DNA from: an uncultured Aeriscardovia sp.
GTDB taxonomy: Bacteria; Actinomycetota; Actinomycetes; Actinomycetales; Bifidobacteriaceae
DNA length: 64,000 nucleotides
Direction of reading: 5' to 3'
NCBI GenBank assembly: GCA_903789525.1
Contig: CAIFER010000001.1
Location: 868,001-932,000, forward strand
Shown: positions 43,997-51,732 of the stretch, one piece after another
Numbering within the stretch: position 1 is the stretch's first letter
Layout of the letters: every line of letters starts with the position of its first letter
Position numbers and translations under genes: made by a program
The notes under the pieces: generated by a model
What the model saw: only the letters and a program-made list of their open reading frames with translations
Databases searched by the model: none
What the model was told of the DNA's origin: nothing

Positions 43997-44443
43997 ATGG
44001 CAGGCGGGAAGCGGAAAGGCGGCGGGCGCCGCAGGAACGTGGTCGCGGGCATCGTCGCCGTGCTCGCCCTCGCGGCCGGGCTGGCCCTCTCCCATGCGGT
44101 CGCCGGGCGGTTCGAGCTGGGGCAGGAGAGCGTGTACGGCTCGCTCATGGAGGTCTACGGCGATGAGGTGGACATGCCCGTCATGGTCCGGGACGAGGGC
44201 CTCCCGTCCGCCCCGATCCCCGCCCTGGACGCCTGCGCCGAAAGGCACGCGAAGGACGAGGGACGCGAGGAGGTCTTCTGGGAGGACGAGGGGAATCAGG
44301 AATCCGACTCCGGCCTGGGGAGCCTGACGCTCCCGGCGGCCCTCGGAAGAATGCGGACCACCCGGGAGCACAGCGTGAGCGTCGCGCGGCACATCGGCTC
44401 CCTCTCGGACTGCCTGGCGTCCGCCATCAACAACGAGAAATGA
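43997..44443 (+). CDS. Small membrane-anchored island protein B
   Basis: A 148-residue protein with a basic N-terminus (AGGKRKGGGRRRN), a single membrane helix (VVAGIVAVLALAAGLALSHAV), and an acidic extracytoplasmic domain with Cys residues (PALDACAERHAKDEG; SLSDCLASAINNEK). The ending SLSDC parallels protein A (SLSDCAFEQQ), hinting at shared ancestry. Strong ribosome site (GGAGG). Followed by a perfect hairpin. Function unknown. Confidence 0.7.
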   Translation: MAGGKRKGGGRRRNVVAGIVAVLALAAGLALSHAVAGRFELGQESVYGSLMEVYGDEVDMPVMVRDEGLPSAPIPALDACAERHAKDEGREEVFWEDEGNQESDSGLGSLTLPAALGRMRTTREHSVSVARHIGSLSDCLASAINNEK

Positions 44444-44449
44444 ACATTC

Positions 44450-44489
44450 CGCGAGATGCCTCCGGCCGAAAGGCCGGAGGCATCTCGCG
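44450..44489 (+). terminator. Perfect 18-bp hairpin with GAAA loop
   Basis: CGCGAGATGCCTCCGGCC (44450-44467) pairs perfectly with 44472-44489 around a GAAA tetraloop, seven bases after the stop of protein B. No real T tract. Confidence 0.75.
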
Positions 44490-44642
44490 TTGAATGGTGA
44501 GTTGGTGCAGAAAACCAGTATCCTTCTGCTACTTGCCGAATACGAGAATGAGACAGCAAGTATCATTGCTTTTCCTACTGAGAAGTGCTTCTGACGGGCT
44601 CATCTGTGACATCCTTCTGATACCTCATGTCCATTGACGTAG

Positions 44643-44876
44643 GAACTGCCCGAATCCGAAATCAAGACGCGTAAACAATGCTGCCTGCTCACCTGCCTGT
44701 CCTTCGCCTTGGAATTCGCCTTCCTCTCGCACGAGGTGGTCATCGCCTTCCCCTGGGGAATCTTCCTGCCCGTCGCCGTCATCATCCTCGCCCTCGGAGC
44801 GGGCACGGCGGCCGTCACCGGCATGTCCGTCAGCCGGAAATCCGTCGCAGCGGCACTCGGGAAAACCGTCGAATAG
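44643..44876 (+). pseudogene. Remnant of an ABC-transporter permease (C-terminal end)
   Basis: An open stretch of 77 codons with no credible start reads ESEIKTRKQCCLLTCLSF, a hydrophobic core VVIAFPWGIFLPVAVIIL and ends SRKSVAAALGKTVE. This resembles the last two membrane segments of an FtsX/MacB-type permease. The frame opens directly after a stop codon, so the rest of the gene is missing. Confidence 0.5.
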
Positions 44877-44891
44877 AAGAAAGCGCACGAA

Positions 44892-44936
44892 AAAGCGCTT
44901 GCCATTGGTAAGAAACAACGGCAAGCGCTTTATTTC
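44892..44936. terminator. Bidirectional terminator between permease and ABC remnants
   Basis: Stem AAAGCGCTTGCC / GGCAAGCGCTTT (44892-44903 with 44920-44931), with A-rich and T-rich flanks. Confidence 0.85.
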
Positions 44937-44973
44937 TAATCCGAGCTTGTTTATTTATTTGTTATTTATCTGC

Positions 44974-45735
44974 TTAATCTTCATCTTTCGTATGGGTGCC
45001 GCCGGCGGTCAGGCCCTGCAGGACGGCGAGCCGGTGGTAGGCGGTCAGGGACTCGAAGAGCTCGCGGTGCGTGCCCTCGCCTTCGACCCGTCCGTCAGAA
45101 AGGAAGTAGATGCGGTCGCTGTCCGTGATGGTGGAAAGGCGGTGGGCGATCGAGACGATCCCCGCTTCCGGCAGCGCCTTCCGCAGGTTCGCGAGGACGC
45201 GCCTCTCGGTGCGGGAGTCGAGGTTCGCGGTCGCCTCGTCGAGGATCAGGTAGCGGGGATGGCGCAGGACCGCGCGGGCCACCTGGACCCTCTCGCGCTG
45301 GCCTCCGGAGAGCTTGAGCCCGTCCTCGCCGGTCGTGGCGTCGAGGTCGAGGGGATGCTCCTCGTCGTCCAGGCAGGCGACCGCCAGCGCCCGCCGCAGC
45401 TCCTCGTCGCTGGGGGTGCGGGACAGGCCGAAGGTGATGTTCTCCCGGAGCGTGCCCAGTGTCAGGCCGGTGTCGAGCGAGACGACCGCGACCTCGGTGC
45501 GCCACCGGTCCAGAGGGATGGAGTCCGCGGCCCTGCCGTCCAGCGTCAGGGAGCCGTCCTTCAGCGGGTAGAGTCGCAGGAGGAGGCTCGCGATGGTCGA
45601 CTTGCCCGCGCCCGTGCGCCCGACGATCGCCACCTGACGGCCCGGCGCGACGCGAACGCTCACGTCACGGAGGACCAGACCGTCGCCCTGCGCCGCCGAC
45701 GGGGCGCCGGAACCGGTCGCGGACGCTTCTGCCTG
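44974..45735 (-). pseudogene. ABC exporter ATPase domain, membrane domain deleted
   Basis: The nucleotide-binding half of an exporter is intact: LRDVSVRVAPGRQVAIVGRTGAGKST (Walker A), LSGGQRERVQVARAVL (signature), YLILDEATANLDS (Walker B) and AHRLSTI (H-loop), ending GGTHTKDED. About 250 residues remain. The expected ~330-residue N-terminal transmembrane domain is absent. Instead, the coding sequence runs out of frame into an integrase fragment at about 45735. A deletion joining two minus-strand genes explains this. Expression as a lone ATPase is unlikely. Confidence 0.85.
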
Positions 45736-46274
45736 TCGCGGTCTCCCTTGCCATGCACGGTGAGGGTCATGTCGTCGCCCGACCCGGACACGTCGCGGCT
45801 GTGGATCTGGGCGACCTCGGCCCGGCGCAACCCCATGTCGACCATGAGAAGGACCATCAGCCTCGTCCTGCTGTCCGCGCGCCTGCCATCGTCGACGGCC
45901 GTCGGCGGCGCGGGAGGAAGCTTCACCCTCTTGCGCTTGGCCAGCGGGACCAGGAGCATCGGGTCCTCCGCGATGATCCGCTGCTCGGTCAGGTAGTCGT
46001 AGAAGCTTCCCAGCGCCGAGTGGTCGGCGCGGAGCGTGCTTCTCGTGGCGTCGCGGGCCAGGTAATGGATCAGGTCCGCCGGGGTGATGTCCTCCGGCTT
46101 CGAATCCGACCGTCGGGCGAAGGCGAGGACCTTGTGCCTCCACCCGTATCTCGTCTGGTCCGTGTACCCCCTGACCTTCATCCACTCGTCCCATCCGGTC
46201 ACGTCCGCTTTCCATTCGGGTGGGACCGGCAACGGTGGGGGTCCTGGTCTGTGCTGCTGTCTTCTTGCTTTCAT
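45735..46274 (-). pseudogene. int: Tyrosine integrase, N-terminal half only
   Basis: Begins MKARRQQHRPGPPP after AAGGAG. It contains a SAM-like core-binding domain (GWDEWMKVRGYTDQTRYGWRHKVLAF; LARDATRSTLRADHSALGSFYDYL) and the first part of the catalytic domain with the first active Arg (DMGLRRAEVAQIH) and the beta-hairpin Lys (HGKGDRDR). It then breaks at the ABC remnant; the frame persists to a stop at 45660 as unrelated sequence. The HxxR box, second Arg and Tyr nucleophile are lost, so it cannot recombine DNA. Its place next to attR marks it as the element's own integrase. Confidence 0.85.
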
Positions 46275-46317
46275 TTCGGCTCCTTCGCTCATAATCGGAA
46301 TTCAGCGGTTAAGCCGC

Positions 46318-46371
46318 GGGCCGGGAACGTCGTGCTTGTCTCTCTTACCTGCACGATAGGGTTCCCGGCCC
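46318..46371. promoter_or_regulatory. Long inverted repeat upstream of the integrase
   Basis: GGGCCGGGAAC (46318-46328) and GTTCCCGGCCC (46361-46371) with an inner CGTGC/GCACG pairing. It would form a strong hairpin in the integrase leader or serve as an arm-type or regulatory site. Confidence 0.55.
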
Positions 46372-46418
46372 TTTCCTTTACCCGAAACGCTGTCCGGGTC
46401 TTGAAAGCTTTCTTTATT

Positions 46419-46434
46419 GAAAGCAATAATGCAA
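46419..46434. repeat. Copy of the parA-promoter 16-mer next to attR
   Basis: GAAAGCAATAATGCAA, identical to 30357-30372. It is followed by GCGTTATTGA, which also occurs at 31060-31069 after parA. Possibly integrase arm sites or partition/operator sites. Confidence 0.6.
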
Positions 46435-46475
46435 GCGTTATTGAATGCGAAACATCATGCTTTCACATGCACTTG

Positions 46476-46514
46476 TAATCCGCGTGTCCAGGGTTCGAGT
46501 CCCTGCGGGGGCAC
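46476..46514 (+). repeat. attR
   Basis: Copy of the tRNA-Lys 3' end (TAATCCGCGTGTCCAGGG onward to GGGGGCAC) with one mismatch to attL. It marks the right end of the island and is followed by the host's original tRNA terminator. Confidence 0.93.
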
Positions 46515-46518
46515 GAGT

Positions 46519-46544
46519 AAGGCGATCTTCGGATCGCCTTTTTT
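46519..46544 (+). terminator. Original tRNA-Lys terminator, displaced by the island
   Basis: Stem AAGGCGATC / GATCGCCTT with a TTCG loop and T-rich tail. Same design as the terminator at 27961 inside attL. The remaining 46545-46763 contains no convincing feature. Confidence 0.85.
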
Positions 46545-46763
46545 ATTCTTTACTATTGTTTGCGTTTTCACTTATATATATTTCAGATCAGTTCAATCTG
46601 CTCATAGGCGCGGTATATCTTTATTGCTCCAGCCGCATTTCGATATTGATCGCCGGATCTTTTTCATCCGTCATAATTGAGATGAGATCTGTGGCCATCT
46701 GGTTGTACTTGTACCTGATAGGTCACCTCATGCCCTTTGTTCTTTTTAGTCCTCTGATTCCAC

Positions 46764-47333
46764 CTATCGCGTCAGGGCGTTGTTCTGGGGAAACACCTCA
46801 GCAATGGCATTGTGAATCATCTGGCGATCGATCGAACCAGTGCGCGAGCCTTCCAGCAGTACTCCCCCGATCAGCAAATCAGCAGCCACGTGCGAGTTCG
46901 TTCCCACCGGAAAAGCACCTGTCTTTTGACCCTCACCAATCAGTTGGAGAATACCAGCATGTAGCGTGGTCAGAATTTTTTTAGCAACGGTCAGCAGAAA
47001 CGGCGTGCGCGCGAATAGTACAGAAGCCATTTTGGTAGTGGTCACATAGCTCGAATACGTCGACGCAAGCCAGAGGACATATTCTTCAAGACCTTGAGGT
47101 GTGGCTGCAAATCCTCGTGGACTGAAATCAGCTGATTTGACCATACTGCTGAGCTGCGCGAGCATGTCCGTACTGTTCTTGTAGCGGCGATACAGCGTGG
47201 TCTTCGCGATCCCCGAATACTTGGAGACAGATTCTATTGTGACGGCATGTTCGCCGTGAGAAACCGCAATATTGAGCACAGATCGCAAAATCCTGTCATT
47301 GGTGAGGAGCCGGATTTTTTCACCGCGCCGCAT
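46764..47333 (-). CDS. TetR-family transcriptional regulator
   Basis: A 189-residue repressor-type protein. The N-terminal HTH is RILRSVLNIAVSHGEHAVTIESVSKYSGIAKTTLYRRYKNS, a typical TetR DNA-binding region; the C-terminal ~130 residues are the ligand/dimer domain with no recognisable specificity. An inverted repeat lies at 47465-47493 upstream, a possible operator. No adjacent gene is an obvious target; the nearest are the SPW protein and an SDR. First host gene after the island. Confidence 0.88.
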   Translation of the reverse strand: MRRGEKIRLLTNDRILRSVLNIAVSHGEHAVTIESVSKYSGIAKTTLYRRYKNSTDMLAQLSSMVKSADFSPRGFAATPQGLEEYVLWLASTYSSYVTTTKMASVLFARTPFLLTVAKKILTTLHAGILQLIGEGQKTGAFPVGTNSHVAADLLIGGVLLEGSRTGSIDRQMIHNAIAEVFPQNNALTR

Positions 47334-47464
47334 ACTAACCGCCTTCCGCTCTGTCGACGCCTTCTTGATCTACCAATCGCTTGATAAGTCGATAAGTTCA
47401 CCGCGCCAATTTCTTCAATTATATGGTCGTGCTATAAAGACCTCGGCCAATTGACCGTACATAC

Positions 47465-47493
47465 CAGTTAACCACACAACAACCGGTTGACTG
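47465..47493. promoter_or_regulatory. Inverted repeat upstream of tetR
   Basis: CAGTTAACC (47465-47473) and GGTTGACTG (47485-47493), one mismatch, 11-bp spacer. Candidate TetR operator, 130 bp before the regulator's start. Confidence 0.45.
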
Positions 47494-47530
47494 CACAAAC
47501 TGCAATTGCGCACTGATAGCACAGGATATA

Positions 47531-47570
47531 AAAAACCGTGGGTATGCGCACTGCACTACCCACGGCTTTT
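47531..47570. terminator. Bidirectional terminator
   Basis: Stem CCGTGGGTA / TACCCACGG (47536-47544 with 47557-47565), flanked by A5 and T4. Confidence 0.85.
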
Positions 47571-47573
47571 ATT

Positions 47574-47646
47574 TGCGTTTATACGTTTTAAGCGTTTTAC
47601 GCGTACGCGCTTTTACGTGCATTTACGCGTTTACGCTTTGATGCGC
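47574..47646. repeat. Low-complexity ACGCGT-rich tract
   Basis: A 73-bp stretch built from variants of TTTTACGCG and TTTACGCGT in both orientations, ending at the stop codon of the SPW gene. No hairpin terminator pattern fits it. Possible protein-binding array or simple-sequence drift. Confidence 0.6.
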
Positions 47647-48003
47647 TTACTCCTTGTGCGCCTGCATCGACCAAATGGCCATGATGAGCGTGATGACGGC
47701 GAGGATCCACATCCACCAGCCGCCAGCAACGGAAGCTGCGCCAACGCACCACGGCAGAATGAAGACGATCACGTCAACAACGATTTGCGTCCACTCAGAG
47801 GCCGCAGAAGCGGAAGAGGCGAGCGACCACAGAGCAACGCATGCCATCACGATGCCACCAATAATGGCCCAGACCTTGCCGGAACCGTTACCGTACGCTG
47901 CCCAAGCAGGGCTGATAGCGAGCACGACACCTGCAACAACGCTGACCCAATCTTGCCATGTCTTCCACGCAAGGCTCTTCTTCTGAGACGATTCTTCTGC
48001 CAT
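47647..48003 (-). CDS. SPW-repeat membrane protein
   Basis: A 118-residue integral membrane protein with four predicted helices arranged as two repeats (WQDWVSVVAGVVLAISPAWAAY and WTQIVVDVIVFILPWCVGA). The first repeat carries the SPW motif; the second has the variant LPW. Members are of unknown function, mostly small actinobacterial and proteobacterial membrane proteins. The upstream region holds an elaborate set of inverted repeats, so it may be tightly regulated. Ribosome site GAAAGGA. Confidence 0.85.
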   Translation of the reverse strand: MAEESSQKKSLAWKTWQDWVSVVAGVVLAISPAWAAYGNGSGKVWAIIGGIVMACVALWSLASSASAASEWTQIVVDVIVFILPWCVGAASVAGGWWMWILAVITLIMAIWSMQAHKE

Positions 48004-48022
48004 AACGACATCCTTTCTTAAA

Positions 48023-48075
48023 CGCTACGGTATTCGTAGCGACTGAGATCAGAATATCACTACGGGTACCGTAGC
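48023..48075. promoter_or_regulatory. Nested inverted repeats in the SPW promoter
   Basis: CGCTACG/CGTAGCG (48023-48029 with 48035-48041) and the near-palindrome CTACGGGTACCGTAG (48060-48074). In addition, GCTACGGTA (48024-48032) is the inverse of TACCGTAGC (48067-48075). Two related sites about 35 bp apart flank a plausible -10 (TATTCT on the minus strand). Confidence 0.65.
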
Positions 48076-48092
48076 GGTAATTCTTCCTTCCG

Positions 48093-48881
48093 TTATCCGT
48101 TGATCCAACCAGCAAAGCGACGCGAAACTGATCGAGGAACAAGTCGCGAGGCAAAGATCATTGCTCGCGTAGCTGCACCGTACGAGGCGAGCACACGCCC
48201 ATGCCGAGCCGCACGATAACCGGCCTCTGCCACATCACGTGCCGATGCAGGGTGCAACTTCGTGAACATGCTCGAGTGACCACCAGAAGCAGAATGCCGC
48301 ATATGCGAGGCACTCTCAAACCCAGTTGACGTCGGCCCCGGCAAAAGCGCCGTCACGGTCACGCCCGTTCCACGCACTTCCTCGGCCACAGCCTCTGAAA
48401 AACTCTGCACAAACGCTTTCGACGCATAATACAGTGCCATATGTGGGCCAGCGGAAGCTGCTGCAACCGAAGCGATATTGAGAATCATCCCACGATGATG
48501 GCGAATCATGGCCGGCAGATACTCACGGGTGAGACTGACGACCGCACCGACATTAACGTGCAGCAACGCTGATTGGCGCGATGGGTTACCTTCCCAAAAA
48601 TTGCCGTAGTCTCCAAAACCTGCATTGTTCACAAGCGCATCCACATGAATGCCCAATTCTTGCGTACGGCGGTGGAGAGTAGATGCCGCGTCATCCTGCG
48701 AAAGATCCTGCGGAATAACCCACACTTTCCGATGGAACATCTGTTCCACGTGCGTTTGAACCGTGTTCAGGCGCTTCTTATTGCGAGCGACGAGGACGAG
48801 ATCGAATCCCTCACGGGCATAAATGAGTGCAAACTGCGCGCCAAGACCAGAAGATGCACCAGTAATCAATACCGTCGGCAT
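48093..48881 (-). CDS. Short-chain dehydrogenase/reductase (SDR)
   Basis: A 262-residue NAD(P)-dependent oxidoreductase. The cofactor site is TGASSGLGAQFAL, followed by NNAGFGDYG, the catalytic Ser in NIASVAA and the pair YYASKAF (Tyr-x-x-x-Lys). The basic ARNKKRL after strand 2 favours NADP. The start at 48881 follows GGAGGAG; an earlier in-frame ATG overlaps that ribosome site. Substrate unknown. Divergent from an MFS exporter gene. Confidence 0.9.
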   Translation of the reverse strand: MPTVLITGASSGLGAQFALIYAREGFDLVLVARNKKRLNTVQTHVEQMFHRKVWVIPQDLSQDDAASTLHRRTQELGIHVDALVNNAGFGDYGNFWEGNPSRQSALLHVNVGAVVSLTREYLPAMIRHHRGMILNIASVAAASAGPHMALYYASKAFVQSFSEAVAEEVRGTGVTVTALLPGPTSTGFESASHMRHSASGGHSSMFTKLHPASARDVAEAGYRAARHGRVLASYGAATRAMIFASRLVPRSVSRRFAGWING

Positions 48882-49006
48882 AGACCGCTCCTCCACTTTT
48901 GTCTACAGCTGAGAGTCAGCATAAAAGAAATATGCACTCAGCGCTACTCAGGACCGCATAATCACGGCAGATGAGAGCAGACACAAGCAGGATAGGAGGA
49001 GCTGCA

Positions 49007-50368
49007 ATGAGCACAGACACAAACGTGGACACAAGTACGGGCAAGAGCACATCTACGGGTCCACATCATCACACAGATCAGATAGCAGCCAAGAACTCGA
49101 CCACACACCAACGCGCATCCTTAGCTCCAATATCCTCAGCTCCGCTGTCCTCAACTCCGCACAATGTTTCCAATTGGCGGCTAACGATCGCACTTTTCGT
49201 CTTCGTCGCCTTCCTGCTCGGCTGCAATGAGTTCATCATCGTGGGTGTGACCTCTGATATTGCCCACGATTTCAGCGTTACACTTTCCCAGGTCGGCATC
49301 CTCGTCACCGCGTTCGCCACCACGTACGTGATCGCCACTCCGCTGATTGTTTCGCTGACGAATCGGTTTGACCGCTATTGGGTCCTACTGATCTCTGCGC
49401 TCATTTTTGTGGCATCAAATGCGCTGACTGCACTCACACCAAATCTGCCGAGCCTGATCGCCGCTCGCATTCTGACAGCGTGTGTCGCAGGGGTTATCAT
49501 CTCCCTCCTTCTCGTCTTCGGCAATATCATCGCTCCTCCCATCAAACGACCGATCGTCGTCGCAGTCATCTACTCCGGATACAACATCGCGTCGATCGTT
49601 GGTGTCCCTCTTGGCACAGCTCTTACTGGGAGAACTGACTGGCAGACGTGCTTCTGGGTCATCACCGTGCTCTCCATCCTGACGCTCCCACTCTTGGCCC
49701 GTACAGTCACACGCGGGACAATGCAAGAGCGTGCACCTTTCGCTACCCAATTCCGCCTCTTAAAAGACAGGCGCATTTTGCTCGGGTGCCTGACGATTAT
49801 CCTCACATACATATCGATGTACGCCTTCTACACGTATATTCGCCCAATCCTCACCCAGGTGCTCGGATACTCGCAAACGCAGATGGAGCTACTTCTCTCC
49901 CTTCTTGGAATTGCCTCTGTCATCGGTAACTTCGGAGCTGGATGGGTTTCCGCACGCTTGGGGATGCGTTCTGTCGTCGCAGTAGAAGTCATCTCTGCAC
50001 TGGCCGCAGTTCTCCTTGTCCCGGCTTCTTGCACTGGCTGGGTTGGCGTCATCCTGTTGTGCGTGCTCTGTCTCGTCCTCGTCATGCCAAGCGTGGTCCT
50101 GCAGGCGATGTTTCTCGCAGTTTCAACACAGGATTACCCTCAAGCGGTCAATCTCTCTTCAACACTCGACCCACTGTGTTCCAATATCGGTATTGCTCTC
50201 GGTTCGCTGACGGCTTCACTGGCGATCCGGTCGATTCCCCTACGCAATGTAGGGTTCTTGTCTGCCGCATTCGCAGCCATCGCGTTTGTCAGCGCTCTCG
50301 CCTTGATGCATTCTCTCCAATCACGCTCACAGCATGATGCGATACAAAAGACAAGAATGAAAGAATAA
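49007..50368 (+). CDS. MFS exporter, DHA1 family
   Basis: About 453 residues, 12 predicted helices after a ~55-residue Thr/Ser/His-rich cytoplasmic tail. Family signals include LLGCNEFIIVGVTSDIAHDF, VTAFATTYVIATPLIVSLTNRFDR (motif A region) and GYNIASIVGVPLGTAL (motif C region), as in AraJ/YdhP-like sugar or drug efflux proteins. The start at 49007 follows AGGAGG. It is divergent from an SDR, so the two may share a detoxification or metabolite role. Substrate not deducible. Confidence 0.9.
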   Translation: MSTDTNVDTSTGKSTSTGPHHHTDQIAAKNSTTHQRASLAPISSAPLSSTPHNVSNWRLTIALFVFVAFLLGCNEFIIVGVTSDIAHDFSVTLSQVGILVTAFATTYVIATPLIVSLTNRFDRYWVLLISALIFVASNALTALTPNLPSLIAARILTACVAGVIISLLLVFGNIIAPPIKRPIVVAVIYSGYNIASIVGVPLGTALTGRTDWQTCFWVITVLSILTLPLLARTVTRGTMQERAPFATQFRLLKDRRILLGCLTIILTYISMYAFYTYIRPILTQVLGYSQTQMELLLSLLGIASVIGNFGAGWVSARLGMRSVVAVEVISALAAVLLVPASCTGWVGVILLCVLCLVLVMPSVVLQAMFLAVSTQDYPQAVNLSSTLDPLCSNIGIALGSLTASLAIRSIPLRNVGFLSAAFAAIAFVSALALMHSLQSRSQHDAIQKTRMKE

Positions 50369-50395
50369 ATAACACAAAACGGAAGGGGATGCTTT

Positions 50396-51691
50396 ATGCC
50401 GATTCGCCAACCACTCGCCGATCAAATGCGCCCCCATACCCTCGATCAACTCGTCGGCCAACGCCACTTACTCGCGCCCGGGAAACCGCTATACCAGATC
50501 ATCACTCAGCACATCCCGATGAGCCTGATTCTGTGGGGACCGCCTGGCTGCGGAAAATCGAGCCTTGCTTTCGTCATGTCTCACACGCTTAAAACGCCAT
50601 TTGAGACCTTCAATGCGAGTATTGAAAATAAGGCCACGCTCATGCGTCTTGTTCAACGGCATCCGCATGAGACTTTTGTGCTTCTCCTCGATGAGATCCA
50701 CCGACTGACAAAACCGATCCAGGACTATCTCCTTCCGTACCTCGAGAATGGGCACATTCTGCTCGTTGGCACAACAACCGAAAACCCGATCATGGCGATC
50801 GTTCCGGCCATCCGTAGCCGATGCCAGATTTTCGAATTTGAACGCATCTCGAGCAAAGATATCGTCCCTGTCCTCCAACGCGCTGCCAAACAGTATCTCG
50901 GCTTCAACCTTCCAGACGACCAGGCGCACGCTATCGCCAATTGCGGCAACGGAGACGTGAGAGTCGCGCTCAACGTTCTCGACACACTGCACGCGATGCA
51001 CCCAGACGATCTGGATATGGACGCAATCCGCGCTTTCGCTCAGCAGCAGCACTTCGCAATGGACAAGGATGCCACCCAGCATTACGACTATCTCTCAGCT
51101 TTCCAGGATTCGATCGAGGGATCCGATACTGATGCAGCGCTGTACTATCTCGCTGTCATCCTGCGCGCTGGCGACCTCGAAAGTGTGGTCCGTCGGCTCA
51201 AAGATTCAGCTGCCCTCGATGTCGGACTAGCCAGTCCCAGCACAGTTGAGCGTGTCATCACTTTGGCTAATACAGCACTTGAAATCGGACTTCCACGGGC
51301 GAGTACGCACGTCGCAATGGCTACAATTCTCCTTGCTCTGGCTCCCAAATCTGACTCCGTTTTGCAGGCGTACTTGAGAGCAAGCAAAGACGCTGAGCAT
51401 CCTTCACAACATCCGATGCCGAACTATTTGCGCGACACTCATTACAAGCACGCTCTGGAAATGCGTGATGCCGGTGACATGCTCAACATGTATGACCAGC
51501 CACATCAAGTTGCTCAGCAAGCGTACATGCCCGCTGATTTGATTGGCCATCATTACTTCGTTCCCCGCGATAATCGCCTCGACAACGAGTACTTCGAACG
51601 CTACCGGCACCTCTTCGAATACATGTACCAGCGCCCGTTTACCGCAGGTGACCAGTCGACCGTCTTTGACCACAATTTCAAGAAAAAGTGA
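50396..51691 (+). CDS. rarA: Replication-associated recombination protein A (AAA+ ATPase)
   Basis: A 431-residue clamp-loader-like ATPase acting at stalled replication forks. Features: MRPHTLDQLVGQRHLL, Walker A GPPGCGKSS, Walker B LLLDEIHRL, sensor 1 GTTTENP, arginine finger region RSRCQIFEF, and the MgsA/WHIP-type C-terminus (LRDTHYKHALEM; PRDNRLDNEYFERYRHLF). Ribosome site GGAAGGGG. The end is somewhat short compared with E. coli RarA but contains all expected parts. Confidence 0.93.
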   Translation: MPIRQPLADQMRPHTLDQLVGQRHLLAPGKPLYQIITQHIPMSLILWGPPGCGKSSLAFVMSHTLKTPFETFNASIENKATLMRLVQRHPHETFVLLLDEIHRLTKPIQDYLLPYLENGHILLVGTTTENPIMAIVPAIRSRCQIFEFERISSKDIVPVLQRAAKQYLGFNLPDDQAHAIANCGNGDVRVALNVLDTLHAMHPDDLDMDAIRAFAQQQHFAMDKDATQHYDYLSAFQDSIEGSDTDAALYYLAVILRAGDLESVVRRLKDSAALDVGLASPSTVERVITLANTALEIGLPRASTHVAMATILLALAPKSDSVLQAYLRASKDAEHPSQHPMPNYLRDTHYKHALEMRDAGDMLNMYDQPHQVAQQAYMPADLIGHHYFVPRDNRLDNEYFERYRHLFEYMYQRPFTAGDQSTVFDHNFKKK

Positions 51692-51732
51692 TACATAACT
51701 GAAATATAAAGAATCCGAAAGGAAGAACAACG

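Larger units (their letters stand above)
27907..46514. mobile_element. Integrative genomic island in tRNA-Lys(CTT), decayed
   Basis: About 18.6 kb between two 39-bp repeats of the tRNA 3' end (27907-27945 and 46476-46514, one mismatch). GC rises sharply inside the backbone, with two lower-GC inserts (37.67-40.15 kb and 42.25-43.5 kb). A tyrosine integrase fragment lies next to attR, and regulators, replication/partition genes and surface/R-M cargo fill the element. No relaxase or secretion genes are seen, the integrase lacks its catalytic half, and several genes are truncated or frameshifted, so autonomous mobility is unlikely. Confidence 0.92.

Noticed and set aside
27907..46514. Conjugative element with relaxase/type IV secretion
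   Set aside because: No VirB4, VirD4/TraG, FtsK-like or relaxase motif was seen in any frame of the island.
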